NCBI RefSeq assembly: GCF_001556045.1
Contig: NZ_LSIC01000068.1
Location: 1-19,667, forward strand
Origin: Bradyrhizobium sp. CCH5-F6
GTDB taxonomy: Bacteria; Pseudomonadota; Alphaproteobacteria; Rhizobiales; Xanthobacteraceae
DNA length: 19,667 nt
Direction of reading: 5' to 3'
Notes under the pieces: generated by a model
What the model saw: the letters and a program-made list of their open reading frames with translations, nothing else
Told to the model about the DNA's origin: nothing
Database searches by the model: none
Part shown: positions 6,426-15,729 of the stretch, in pieces
Layout of the letters: each line of letters opens with the position of its first letter
Position numbering within the stretch: position 1 is the stretch's first letter
Program-made: the position numbers and the translations under genes

Positions 6426-8576
6426 ATGCGGCGGATCGGCAGGCGCGACATCGTTGCAGCACTCCTGACTGCAATCATCGCGGGCGCCGCCCTGACGTCT
6501 CCGCCCCTCCACGCGCTGCAAGGCCTGTCGCTCGACATCCTCACCGCGATGCGCGGCAAGCTGCCCGGCGACCAGCGGTCTCCCGCCACGTCGCCGGTCG
6601 TCGTCGTGGCGATCGACGGCGAGACCTACGACACGCCTCCCTTCAAGGGATCGCCGACGCAGACCTGGACGCGCGAGATCGGCCGGGTGCTCGGAAGCAT
6701 CGCCGAAGGCGGCGCCAAGGTGATCGGCTTCGACGTCATTTTCAAGAACTCGATCGAGCAGTCCGAGATTCCGTTCGGCGACGGGCCGCTCGGCGCCCGC
6801 ATGCGGGGATTCGACCGGGACTATCTGATCGCACTGCGGCAGATCTCCGACACCGGCAAGCTGGTGCTCGGCGAGATCCTGAGCAACGACCATCCAGAAC
6901 CACCCTACCGTGCGCAGCAACTGGCGGTGCGAAACAACGTCCGCGCGCTCAACGTCCATACCGACGCGGACGACGTCATCCGGCGGATGCCCCTCACCTT
7001 CTCCATCGACGGCAAGCCGGTGCCCGCGATGGCCGTCGAGCTCGCCGCGCGCGCACTCGGCACGAAGCTGGAGATTGCGCCATCCGGGACGGCCGAGCTG
7101 GCCGGCTACGCAATCCCGGGTGTCGTGCCGAACACGCTGACGCTGAATTTTCGAGGCCTCAGCCGCGACGTTCCGACCTTCTCCTTCGCCGATCTGCGGG
7201 CCTGCGTCGAAAAGGGCGACCGCGATTTCTTTCGGCGCGCCTTCGACGGCAAGGTCGTTCTGCTCGGCACCATCCTCAATTTCGAAGACCGCAAGCTCAC
7301 CTCGATGCGGCTGTCGGGCGCATATGACGGCACGCCCGGGCCGCGATGCGCCCTGCCTGCACCCGCGGGCGCCGTGCAGAAGGCCCGCAGCGACGTCGCC
7401 GGCGTGTTCGTGCACGCCGCTGCGGTTCGGAACCTGATCGAGCGCGACGCCGTGACCGAGCTCGGCTTTCCCGGGCGGACCATTCTCACCATCCTGTTCG
7501 CGGCAATCATTGCCTGCGCGGCCTGCATGCTCGCACCGGGCGGCGCACTGGCTGCATGGTTCGGTCTCACGGTCGTCTACGCGGTCGGCGCCGTCAGCGC
7601 GTTCATCCATGCACTGGCGCTGCCGCTGACGGAGCCGGCGCTGGCCGGCCTCGCCGCGCTCGCGATCATGATCGGCTACCGCTTCGTTCTGGCCGATCGC
7701 GACGAGCGCTTCCTGCGCAAGAGCTTTGCCCTTTACCTCGCACCCGAGGTCATCGAGACCATGGTCGCCTCCGGCAAGATGCCGGCGCTCGGCGGCGAGA
7801 TGCGCAACGTCACCATGTTCTTTTCCGATCTCAGCGGCTTCTCCTCGATCGCGGAGAACATGACGCCGGGCGAACTGGTGACGCTGATGAACGAATATCT
7901 GTCGGCCATGACCGACATCGTCGAAAGCCATGGCGGTTACGTCGACAAATATATCGGCGATTCCATCGTCGCCATGTTCGGCGCGCCCGCCGACGATCCC
8001 GCGCACGCGCGCAACGCGGTTCGTGCCGCGCTGAAGTGCCACGAGAAGCTGGCGGAGCTCAATGCCGGCCATCCGGCTTTCGCCGGTCACGGCCTGTCGC
8101 ATCGCATCGGACTCAACAGCGGCGAGGCCGTGGTCGGCAACATCGGCTCACGGCGCCGCTTCAACTACACCGTGATGAGCGATACCGTGAACGTCGCCTC
8201 GCGGCTCGAGGGCGCCAACAAATATTACGGCACCGCGATCATGGCGTCGGAATCCACGATGGCGCAGACCGGCGACACATTCTCCTGGCGCGAGCTCGAT
8301 TCGATCAGGGTGATGGGGCGCGGCGAGGCGATCAGGGTGTTCGAGCCGCTGGCGGAGAAGGACGCCGGGAGCGACGAGCAGACCAGGCTGGCCGCGGCGT
8401 ATGCGGAGGGGCTGGCATGCTGGCGCAGACGGGAGTTCGCGAAGGCCGCTGACGCGTTCGATCGGGCCGCCAAGATCGACCCGGCGTCGGCACTGTTTGC
8501 CGAACGCGCGCGAGCGCTCATCGCAAATCCACCACCGCCGGATTGGACACCAGTCAACACGCTGGAAGGGAAGTAG
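6426..8576 (+). CDS. CHASE2-domain class III adenylate/guanylate cyclase
   Basis: Inner-membrane cyclase of 716 residues making cAMP (or cGMP) in response to an extracytoplasmic signal. Layout: TM1 at about 8-25; a large CHASE2 sensor at about 35-340, with VVVVAIDGETY near its start and the RRMPLTFSIDGKPVPAMAVE block in the middle; three TM helices within about 350-422; a class III cyclase domain at about 455-640; and a short TPR-like helical tail at about 655-700. Catalytic residues are present: metal Asp468 in FFSDLSGF and Asp512 in KYIGDSI, Lys508 and Asp586 in positions usual for adenine recognition, and Asn589 and Arg593 in DTVNVASRLE for the transition state. The Lys/Asp pair favours adenylate cyclase. 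The ATG at 6426 precedes TM1 and lies 18 bases after the FecR-like gene, its likely periplasmic partner. Confidence 0.93.
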   Translation: MRRIGRRDIVAALLTAIIAGAALTSPPLHALQGLSLDILTAMRGKLPGDQRSPATSPVVVVAIDGETYDTPPFKGSPTQTWTREIGRVLGSIAEGGAKVIGFDVIFKNSIEQSEIPFGDGPLGARMRGFDRDYLIALRQISDTGKLVLGEILSNDHPEPPYRAQQLAVRNNVRALNVHTDADDVIRRMPLTFSIDGKPVPAMAVELAARALGTKLEIAPSGTAELAGYAIPGVVPNTLTLNFRGLSRDVPTFSFADLRACVEKGDRDFFRRAFDGKVVLLGTILNFEDRKLTSMRLSGAYDGTPGPRCALPAPAGAVQKARSDVAGVFVHAAAVRNLIERDAVTELGFPGRTILTILFAAIIACAACMLAPGGALAAWFGLTVVYAVGAVSAFIHALALPLTEPALAGLAALAIMIGYRFVLADRDERFLRKSFALYLAPEVIETMVASGKMPALGGEMRNVTMFFSDLSGFSSIAENMTPGELVTLMNEYLSAMTDIVESHGGYVDKYIGDSIVAMFGAPADDPAHARNAVRAALKCHEKLAELNAGHPAFAGHGLSHRIGLNSGEAVVGNIGSRRRFNYTVMSDTVNVASRLEGANKYYGTAIMASESTMAQTGDTFSWRELDSIRVMGRGEAIRVFEPLAEKDAGSDEQTRLAAAYAEGLACWRRREFAKAADAFDRAAKIDPASALFAERARALIANPPPPDWTPVNTLEGK

Positions 8577-8601
8577 CATAGCCAGCCAAATGCGCCGACT
8601 T

Positions 8602-8660
8602 GCCCTCTCCCCTTGTGGGAGAGGGTGGCTCGCCGCGATAGCGGCGAGACGGGTGAGGGG
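8602..8660 (+). repeat. Palindromic intergenic repeat, copy 1
   Basis: GC-rich element just after the cyclase gene. It contains the short palindromes CCCTCTCC-CCTTGTGG-GAGAGGG and CTCGCCGC-GATA-GCGGCGAG, so it folds into two adjacent stems. I recall very similar elements as repeated many times in Bradyrhizobium and related genomes; this is recognition, not a search. It pairs with an inverted second copy 45 bases on. Confidence 0.75.
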
Positions 8661-8704
8661 TCTCTCACCGCGCACGACTCTCTTGCATTAATGCTCGTGG
8701 ATGA

Positions 8705-8757
8705 AGACCCCTCATCCGGCGCTTCGCGCCACCTTCTCCCACAAGGGGAGAAGGGAA
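8705..8757 (-). repeat. Palindromic intergenic repeat, copy 2 (inverted, diverged)
   Basis: Opposite-strand copy of the element at 8602-8660. CCCCTTGTGGGAGA at 8609-8622 matches TCTCCCACAAGGGG at 8735-8748 as a perfect 14-base inverted pair, and TGAGGGGTCT at 8654-8663 matches AGACCCCTCA at 8705-8714. Its inner stem differs (GGCGCTTCGCGCC). The pair could form one long hairpin between the convergent cyclase and pobA genes and may help end transcription from both sides. Confidence 0.75.
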
Positions 8758-8772
8758 GGCGTCTCGCGTCCC

Positions 8773-9992
<1,220 letters not shown>

Positions 9993-10031
9993 CCGATGGA
10001 GGGTTTCGCCTTTGTCTTGTACTATTCGAAC

Positions 10032-10898
10032 ATGAAGAACGCCGCCCCTGCACCGCAGATACGCGTCTACAATCTGTTCGGCGAGTCCGGCGATCTGCCG
10101 GACGTCGTGCATTGCGAAACCATCGCGTCGCGCTCGGTGCTGCACGATTGGACGCTGGCCGTGCATCGCCATGCCCGGCTGCACCAGGTGCTGCTGATCG
10201 AGCGCGGCGGCGGCGAGGCGACGCTCGACGGACGCGTGGTGTCCCTGAGGCCGATGCAGATCGTCAACGTGCCCGTCGGTCACGTCCACGGCTTCGGCTT
10301 CGAGCCGAATACGCAAGGCTGGGTCCTGACCATCGCCGCGGAAATCCTCGACGAGGCGCTGCTCGCCGCCGAGGGACTGCGGGGCGCCCTGTCGCAATCC
10401 GCGGTGGTGCGTGGCACGCCGCAGATTCGCGCGATGATGAAGCAGATCTTCGCCGAGCATGCCGCGCGCGACTTTGGCCGGGCCCATGTGCTGCGCGCGC
10501 TGTCATCGGCCATGATGGGGCTGGTCGCCCGCGCGCTTCAAAGCGAGAGCGGCGGCAGCGGCACGGCGCAAACCGGACTGTTTCGCCGCTTCGAAGCCCT
10601 GCTGGAGCAGCATCATCTGGAGCGCTGGAGCGTGGCCGACTATGCCGGGGCCCTGTCGATCACGCCCACTCACCTCAACCGGGTGACGCGCGCGGCGACC
10701 GGCGACACCGCCTCGCATCTGATCCTCAATCGCCTGATCCGCGAGGCGCGGCGCAACCTAGTCTACACCAACCTGCCGGTGTCCACGATCGCCTATGCGC
10801 TGGGCTTCGAGGATCCCGCCTATTTCAGTCGCATCTATGCCGCCGCGACGGGCCTGTCGCCGCGCGCGTTTCGCGCACGGCTCCACGGCGGCGAATAG
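10032..10898 (+). CDS. pobR: AraC-family transcriptional regulator PobR
   Basis: AraC/XylS regulator of 288 residues. An N-terminal cupin-like effector domain (about 35-100, with HRHARLHQVLLIERGGGEA) is followed by a helical connector and a C-terminal double HTH at about 190-283, ending with the family signature IAYALGFEDPAYFSRIYAAATG. The divergent position to pobA, and the known AraC-type PobR of Agrobacterium and other rhizobia, make it the likely 4-hydroxybenzoate-responsive activator of pobA. I chose the ATG at 10032 because the homology-like part begins there; longer frames reach 9948 but lie inside the promoter. No ribosome-binding site precedes this ATG, and TACTAT lies only seven bases upstream, so the message may be leaderless. 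It converges on the next gene with 20 bases between and no visible terminator. Confidence 0.88.
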   Translation: MKNAAPAPQIRVYNLFGESGDLPDVVHCETIASRSVLHDWTLAVHRHARLHQVLLIERGGGEATLDGRVVSLRPMQIVNVPVGHVHGFGFEPNTQGWVLTIAAEILDEALLAAEGLRGALSQSAVVRGTPQIRAMMKQIFAEHAARDFGRAHVLRALSSAMMGLVARALQSESGGSGTAQTGLFRRFEALLEQHHLERWSVADYAGALSITPTHLNRVTRAATGDTASHLILNRLIREARRNLVYTNLPVSTIAYALGFEDPAYFSRIYAAATGLSPRAFRARLHGGE

Positions 10899-10918
10899 AA
10901 CACTCGACCAAATCGGCT

Positions 10919-11956
10919 TCAGGCGCCGAACCGGCGGCGATAGTCCTGCGGCGCCGTTGACAGCACGCGCAGGAAGCTGCGGCGCATGGTCTCCTCCGAC
11001 CCAAAACCGCAGCGCTGGGATATCCGCTTCACCGGCAGGCGCGTCTCCGACAGCATCCGTCGGGCGGCCTCCACCCTCAGCCGTTCGATTGCGCGCAACG
11101 GCGTCTGTCCGGTCGCTCTGGCATAGTGCCGGCTGAAACTGCGCTCGCTCATGCCGGCCTGATTGGCCAGTCTGGACAGTGAGAGATCGCCGGCGAGATG
11201 CTTGCTGATCCAGTCGTGCAGCGCGCCGAACTCGTCCTCGGCCGACTGCAAGGACAGCGTCTCGCTGAACTGCGCCTGCCCTCCCGGCCGCTTGAGGAAG
11301 ACGACGAGGTAGCGTGCCACCGCCAGCGCCGTCGTGCGGCCCAGATCTTCCTCCACCAGCGCCAACGCAAGGTCGATGCCAGCCGTCACGCCTGCCGACG
11401 TCCACATGGCGCCGTCGCGCACGAAGATCGGATCGGATTCGACGCGCACAGCGGGGAACCGCCGCGCGAGCTCGGCGCAGTATGACCAGTGGGTCACCGC
11501 GCGGCGTCCGTCGAGCGCACCCGTTGCACCGAGCAGGAATGCTCCGGTGCAGACTGACGCCACACGGCGCGCCTTCCTCACGCGCCGGCGCAGCCAAGCG
11601 AGCAGCGCCGGATCGGCAGCAGCGAGGTCAACGCCCGGGCCGCCCGCGACCACCAGCGTGTCTAGCGCGGCGGTGCTGCGCGGCAGCGCATCGGTTACGA
11701 CTTCCAGCCCGGACGAAGCCGCCACGCGCGAGCGATCCTTTGCCACGACACGCAGGACATAAGGTGCGGTTCCGCCGGCCTGCACGACCTGCTCGTTGGC
11801 GGTCGCGAACACCTGGAGCGGCCCTGTCACATCCAGCAACTGCACCGCCGGATAGGCGAGCACTTCGATGACGCGGGCCGCTTGGGGCGCGGCTGGACGC
11901 ACGGGGTGGGACCGCAAGCTTGGCGGGAAACGAGGGGACTTTGGCATCTCAGCCAC
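10919..11956 (-). CDS. GlxA-type regulator: DJ-1/PfpI domain fused to AraC helix-turn-helix
   Basis: DNA-binding protein of about 345 residues. The N-terminal class-I-glutamine-amidotransferase-like (DJ-1/PfpI) domain spans about 28-215; the C-terminal AraC double HTH spans about 245-342, with MSERSFSRHYARATGQTP as the first recognition region. The DJ-1 part keeps Asp42 in LLDVTGP and Cys136-Thr137 in SVCTGAF, the positions that are catalytic in isonitrile hydratase-like enzymes. It is divergent from exactly such an enzyme gene, so it probably senses the same compound or its product. The start is a GTG at 11956; an ATG at 11947 would be three residues shorter, and ribosome-binding sites do not decide between them. 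The effector is unknown. The architecture call is secure. Confidence 0.92.
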   Translation of the reverse strand: MAEMPKSPRFPPSLRSHPVRPAAPQAARVIEVLAYPAVQLLDVTGPLQVFATANEQVVQAGGTAPYVLRVVAKDRSRVAASSGLEVVTDALPRSTAALDTLVVAGGPGVDLAAADPALLAWLRRRVRKARRVASVCTGAFLLGATGALDGRRAVTHWSYCAELARRFPAVRVESDPIFVRDGAMWTSAGVTAGIDLALALVEEDLGRTTALAVARYLVVFLKRPGGQAQFSETLSLQSAEDEFGALHDWISKHLAGDLSLSRLANQAGMSERSFSRHYARATGQTPLRAIERLRVEAARRMLSETRLPVKRISQRCGFGSEETMRRSFLRVLSTAPQDYRRRFGA

Positions 11957-12007
11957 AGCCTGACCCGTTACGTTGCCACTGTCCAGCTACGAATTGAGGG
12001 CGACCCC

Positions 12008-12721
12008 ATGATCCCACCAGAGACGCACCTGCAAATCGGATCCCTGCTGTTCGACGGCCTCGACCAAATAGATCTGACTGGCCCCTTCGAAGTGCTCTCG
12101 CGTATTCCGAACACGACCTATCGCGTCTACGCCAAGACGACTGACCCTGTCCGCGACGTCAAGGGCCTGCGATTGACGCCAGATGCAACGCTCGCAGCAG
12201 CACCCAAGCTCGACGTGCTGCATGTGCCCGGCGGCTTCGGTCAGGAAGCCCTGATGGAGAACGAGGAGATCCTGGCCTGGATCACGCAGCAGGCAGCGGG
12301 TGCGCGCAGCGTATTTTCGGTTTGCACCGGCGCCCTGCTGCTCGGCGCAGCCGGATTGCTTAGGGGACGGCGGGCAACGACCCATTGGGCATCGTTCCAT
12401 CTGCTGCCGCTGCTCGGCGCCATTCCGGTCAACGAGCGCGTCGTGGTGGATGGGACCTGGATCTTCGCCGCCGGCGTCACCGCCGGAATTGACGGCGCAC
12501 TACGGCTCGCTGCCGAGCTGCGCGGCGACGACACCGCGCGCGCGATCCAGCTCTACATGCAGTATGCACCCGAGCCACCGTTCGACAGCGGCACGCCGGA
12601 GCGCGCGCCCAGCGCCATCCTCGATCAGGCAAGGCGCGCGGTGGCCGACATCACCACACAGCGCGAGGCGACGGCCCGGCGCGTCGCGTCGCGACTTGGG
12701 ATTGCCACCACTCGAGATTGA
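12008..12721 (+). CDS. DJ-1/PfpI family protein, isonitrile hydratase-like
   Basis: Cytoplasmic protein of 237 residues made of one DJ-1/PfpI domain plus a short helical tail. It carries Asp22 in QIDLTGPFEVL and the nucleophile-elbow Cys106-Thr107 in SVCTGALLLG. As I remember the Pseudomonas putida isonitrile hydratase, its dyad is Asp17/Cys101 with Thr102; a constant offset of five fits this protein, so conversion of an isonitrile to an N-substituted formamide is a plausible reaction. Other family members have different or no known activity, so the substrate is not established. The ATG at 12008 follows GAGGG with seven bases between, which fixes the start. It is divergent from the GlxA-type regulator, whose sensory domain resembles it (compare GRRATTHWAS with GRRAVTHWSY), and is followed by an NTF2-fold gene 33 bases on. 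Confidence 0.85.
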   Translation: MIPPETHLQIGSLLFDGLDQIDLTGPFEVLSRIPNTTYRVYAKTTDPVRDVKGLRLTPDATLAAAPKLDVLHVPGGFGQEALMENEEILAWITQQAAGARSVFSVCTGALLLGAAGLLRGRRATTHWASFHLLPLLGAIPVNERVVVDGTWIFAAGVTAGIDGALRLAAELRGDDTARAIQLYMQYAPEPPFDSGTPERAPSAILDQARRAVADITTQREATARRVASRLGIATTRD

Positions 12722-12754
12722 TTTCCAAAAGACCTCACATCCGCGAGACAAACA

Positions 12755-13144
12755 ATGAGCACGAAGACCTTCACCAAGACGGCGCCGCCGGAATGGCTGC
12801 TCGCGATGTGGAGAGAAATCGACGACAAGACCTTCGGCACGGGTTTCGACTGCTTCGCCGAAGATGCGATCTGCAATCTCGGTGTCGCGGACTGGCACGG
12901 CCGTGAGACGATCCGCACTAATCTTCGGCAGTTCGTCGATCGGGGCTTCACCGCGCTCCACGATGTCATCGAGTACTGGGACAGCCCCCTGCTCAAGATC
13001 TTTCGCGGCGAGGTGTCAATGCGTTTCGACGATCCCAACGTCGCGCCCATGCGGCCGACGATGGTCCATTTCTTCTACATGGACGAAGGGGATCCCACCA
13101 AGGTCAAGCACTGGATCGGGGCCGTCGGACCGACGGGATTCTAG
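12755..13144 (+). CDS. Small NTF2/SnoaL-like fold protein
   Basis: Protein of 129 residues with the look of the NTF2-like superfamily: a first helix WLLAMWREIDDKTFGTGFDCF, the segment FAEDAICNLGVADWHGRETIR that is typical of SnoaL-like proteins ('...DA...G...G...I'), a second helix, then long beta-strands (DVIEYWDSPLLKIFRGEVSMRF, MVHFFYMD). There is no signal peptide or membrane segment. Family members are small hydrolases, isomerases or binding proteins, and no catalytic residue can be named here. It starts 33 bases after the DJ-1 gene on the same strand, so a shared transcript is likely and it may act on the same compound. The ATG at 12755 has only a weak ribosome-binding site. It converges on pcaG. 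Confidence 0.75.
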   Translation: MSTKTFTKTAPPEWLLAMWREIDDKTFGTGFDCFAEDAICNLGVADWHGRETIRTNLRQFVDRGFTALHDVIEYWDSPLLKIFRGEVSMRFDDPNVAPMRPTMVHFFYMDEGDPTKVKHWIGAVGPTGF

Positions 13145-13174
13145 CCTGCGACATTCGCCCCATGGCGACGAGGG

Positions 13175-13204
13175 GATCGGCCTCATCTTTCGGTGAGGCC
13201 GATC
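13175..13204. terminator. Candidate bidirectional terminator hairpin
   Basis: Perfect 11-base inverted repeat GATCGGCCTCA-N8-TGAGGCCGATC between two convergent genes, 30 bases after the NTF2-fold stop and 7 bases after the pcaG stop on the other strand. There is no T-run on either side, so termination would be imperfect or Rho-assisted; the stem may also protect both 3' ends. Confidence 0.65.
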
Positions 13205-13211
13205 GCACGGG

Positions 13212-13838
13212 TCACACGTCGAAGAACACCGTCTCCTCCGGTCCCTGCAGATTGATCGTGAAGGAGTACACGACCTTGCCGGCGCGCTCGCTGCGCGTGG
13301 CGATCAGCGTCTTGCGGCGGACCGGCTGCTCGATCAGGTTGAGCACGGGGTCGGCGGCATTGGCCGCCTCTTCATCCGAGAAGTAGAGTCGCGTGTTGAG
13401 GCCGATGTTGATGCCGCGCGCGACAATCCAGACATTGATGTGCGGCGCGCATTTGCGGCCCGCCTTATCGGCGATCGCGCCGGGCTTGACGGTTTCGAAG
13501 GTGACGAGGCCGGTATCGAAGTCGGAGCCGGCGCGGCCCCAGCCGCGAAACTCCCCCTCCAGCGCGCCGCTCGATCGGTCGGCCGGATGATTGTAGCGTC
13601 CGGCCGCATTCGCTTGCCAGATTTCGAGCAGAACGTCGCGCAGCGGCGTGCCGGTGCCGTCGAGCACCTTGCCCTCCAGCGTGATGCGTTCGCCCTTCGT
13701 GTTCGGCGTGACCAGCACGTTCGAGAAATTCTTCTCGAAGATGTCGAAGCCGGCCATCGCCGGGATCAGGCCGATATGGACGTAGGGCCCGGCCGTCTGC
13801 GAGGCGGTTTCCTTGAGATAGTTGAGCGGCTGCGGCAT
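13212..13838 (-). CDS. pcaG: Protocatechuate 3,4-dioxygenase alpha subunit
   Basis: Alpha subunit of the intradiol dioxygenase that opens protocatechuate to 3-carboxy-cis,cis-muconate. At 208 residues it has the usual alpha length and the shared fold: TASQTAGPYVHIG at the start, then LEIWQANAAGRYNHP and APHINVWIVARGINIGLNTRLYF. Like other alpha subunits it lacks the complete iron-ligand set, which sits in PcaH; the alpha chain helps build the active site. It follows pcaH with 5 bases between stop and start; a GGGGAA sequence inside the end of pcaH lies about nine bases before its ATG, so the two are surely one operon. No further pca gene follows; the strand is closed by a hairpin and a convergent gene. 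Confidence 0.96.
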   Translation of the reverse strand: MPQPLNYLKETASQTAGPYVHIGLIPAMAGFDIFEKNFSNVLVTPNTKGERITLEGKVLDGTGTPLRDVLLEIWQANAAGRYNHPADRSSGALEGEFRGWGRAGSDFDTGLVTFETVKPGAIADKAGRKCAPHINVWIVARGINIGLNTRLYFSDEEAANAADPVLNLIEQPVRRKTLIATRSERAGKVVYSFTINLQGPEETVFFDV

Positions 13839-13843
13839 GGACT

Positions 13844-14668
<825 letters not shown>

Positions 14669-14690
14669 TTATCGAGACATCATGGGACGG

Positions 14691-14711
14691 TCTATTCTCA
14701 AGATAAATAGA
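14691..14711. promoter_or_regulatory. LysR-type box (T-N11-A) between pcaH and its regulator gene
   Basis: TCTATT at 14691-14696 and AATAGA at 14706-14711 form a perfect inverted repeat around a 9-base spacer, giving the T-N11-A core of LysR-family binding sites. It lies 65 bases before the pcaH start and only 9 bases before the regulator ATG, so binding could both activate pcaHG and repress the regulator gene. The region is AT-rich compared with its surroundings. Confidence 0.6.
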
Positions 14712-14720
14712 TCGATTATA

Positions 14721-15650
14721 ATGAATTACATGAAGGAAATCGATCATTTGGCCCTCGACGGCCACGCTCTCGAGCTGTTCCTCGCCGTGCTGGAGGAGGG
14801 ATCGGTGACGGCAGCCGCCACACGTCTGGGCCTGACGCAATCTGCCGTCAGTCACGGCTTGAACAAGCTGCGGCGCATCGCCGGCGATCCGCTGTTCGCC
14901 AAATCCGGCCGCGGCATCGTCGCCACCGCGCACGCCCAGGCCCTCGCGGCGAAGGCGCGCGCGCTGATCGACGAGATGCGCAGCTTTGCCGGCGGCGTCA
15001 GCTTCGAGCCGCCCCGCGCGCAGCTTTCGCTGACGATCGCCGCCAACGACTTCCAGCGCGACCTGCTGCTGCCCCGGTTCTTCGACCACGTCGCCGCACG
15101 GGTGCAGAGCCTGAACCTGCGCGTGATCCCCTCGCAATCGCCTTCGCCTGCGATGCTGCGGGAGAACCGCTGCGATCTCCTGATCACGCCGCTGCCGCCG
15201 TCCGGCGTCGACATCGTGCAGAAGCGGCTGCTGAGGGATCACTACGTCTGCTACTACGACGCGAAGGCACGTGCCGCGCCGGCCGGCCGCAACGCCTATC
15301 TCGCGGCGCGCCACATCACCGTCGTCTACACCGACAACGAGCGGCTCGACTTCGACCGCCGGCTGGCAGCGAACGGGCTCCACCGCGACATCGCGATCTC
15401 CGTGCCGAGCTTCTCCGGCGTGCCGTCCTTCCTGCGCGGCTCGCAGATGCTTGCGAGCATGCCGAGCCTGCTCGCGTCCGGCGTGATGCGCGGCTTCGCG
15501 CAAACGCCGATACCGCTGGCGTCCCGCACCCGAACCCTGGCCGAGCTGCCGATGTTCATGGTCTGGCACCAGCGCTACCAGAAAGACCCGGCCCATCGCT
15601 GGGTCAGGAGCCAGCTCGAGGCCGTCGCAGCGACGGCCGCCAAGTCGTGA
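14721..15650 (+). CDS. LysR-family regulator (NodD/NahR type) divergent from pcaHG
   Basis: LysR-type regulator of 309 residues. The winged HTH covers about 14-73 (LELFLAVLEEGSVTAAATRL, then LTQSAVSHGLNKLRRIAGDPLFAKSGRGI), and the periplasmic-binding-like effector domain about 100-300. The C-terminal LPMFMVWHQRYQKDPAHRWVR resembles NahR, LinR and NodD rather than PcaQ, the usual LysR regulator of pca genes in rhizobia. From position it likely controls pcaHG; the inducer could be protocatechuate or a downstream acid, but this is inference. I chose the ATG at 14721; an ATG at 14730 or an upstream one at 14682 is possible, though the latter would place the palindrome inside the coding region. 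No strong ribosome-binding site is seen. pncB follows 79 bases on. Confidence 0.88.
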   Translation: MNYMKEIDHLALDGHALELFLAVLEEGSVTAAATRLGLTQSAVSHGLNKLRRIAGDPLFAKSGRGIVATAHAQALAAKARALIDEMRSFAGGVSFEPPRAQLSLTIAANDFQRDLLLPRFFDHVAARVQSLNLRVIPSQSPSPAMLRENRCDLLITPLPPSGVDIVQKRLLRDHYVCYYDAKARAAPAGRNAYLAARHITVVYTDNERLDFDRRLAANGLHRDIAISVPSFSGVPSFLRGSQMLASMPSLLASGVMRGFAQTPIPLASRTRTLAELPMFMVWHQRYQKDPAHRWVRSQLEAVAATAAKS

Positions 15651-15729
15651 TGTCCGGGGCCCGCTTCCGCAAGACTGGGCCTCTCCAAACCCACTGGTTG
15701 CGCAACGGGAGCCGCGCTAAAATCCCTTC

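Noticed and set aside
6285..8102. Long open frame of about 605 codons antisense to the cyclase gene
   Set aside because: Arg/Asp/His/Gly-rich composition, no family resemblance, and full overlap with a secure gene. It is a codon-position shadow in high-GC DNA.
8602..8757. Possible CRISPR or IS end
   Set aside because: Only two inverted, diverged copies with no regular spacers, no transposase and no target-site duplication; fits an intergenic palindromic element.
10919..13144. Reading the DJ-1 block as a mobile island
   Set aside because: Codon use looks like the neighbours, and there are no repeats, integrase or tRNA at the borders.
15657..15685. GGCCC/GGGCC pairing after the LysR gene as a terminator
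   Set aside because: Only five base pairs across a long loop and no T-run; too weak to call.
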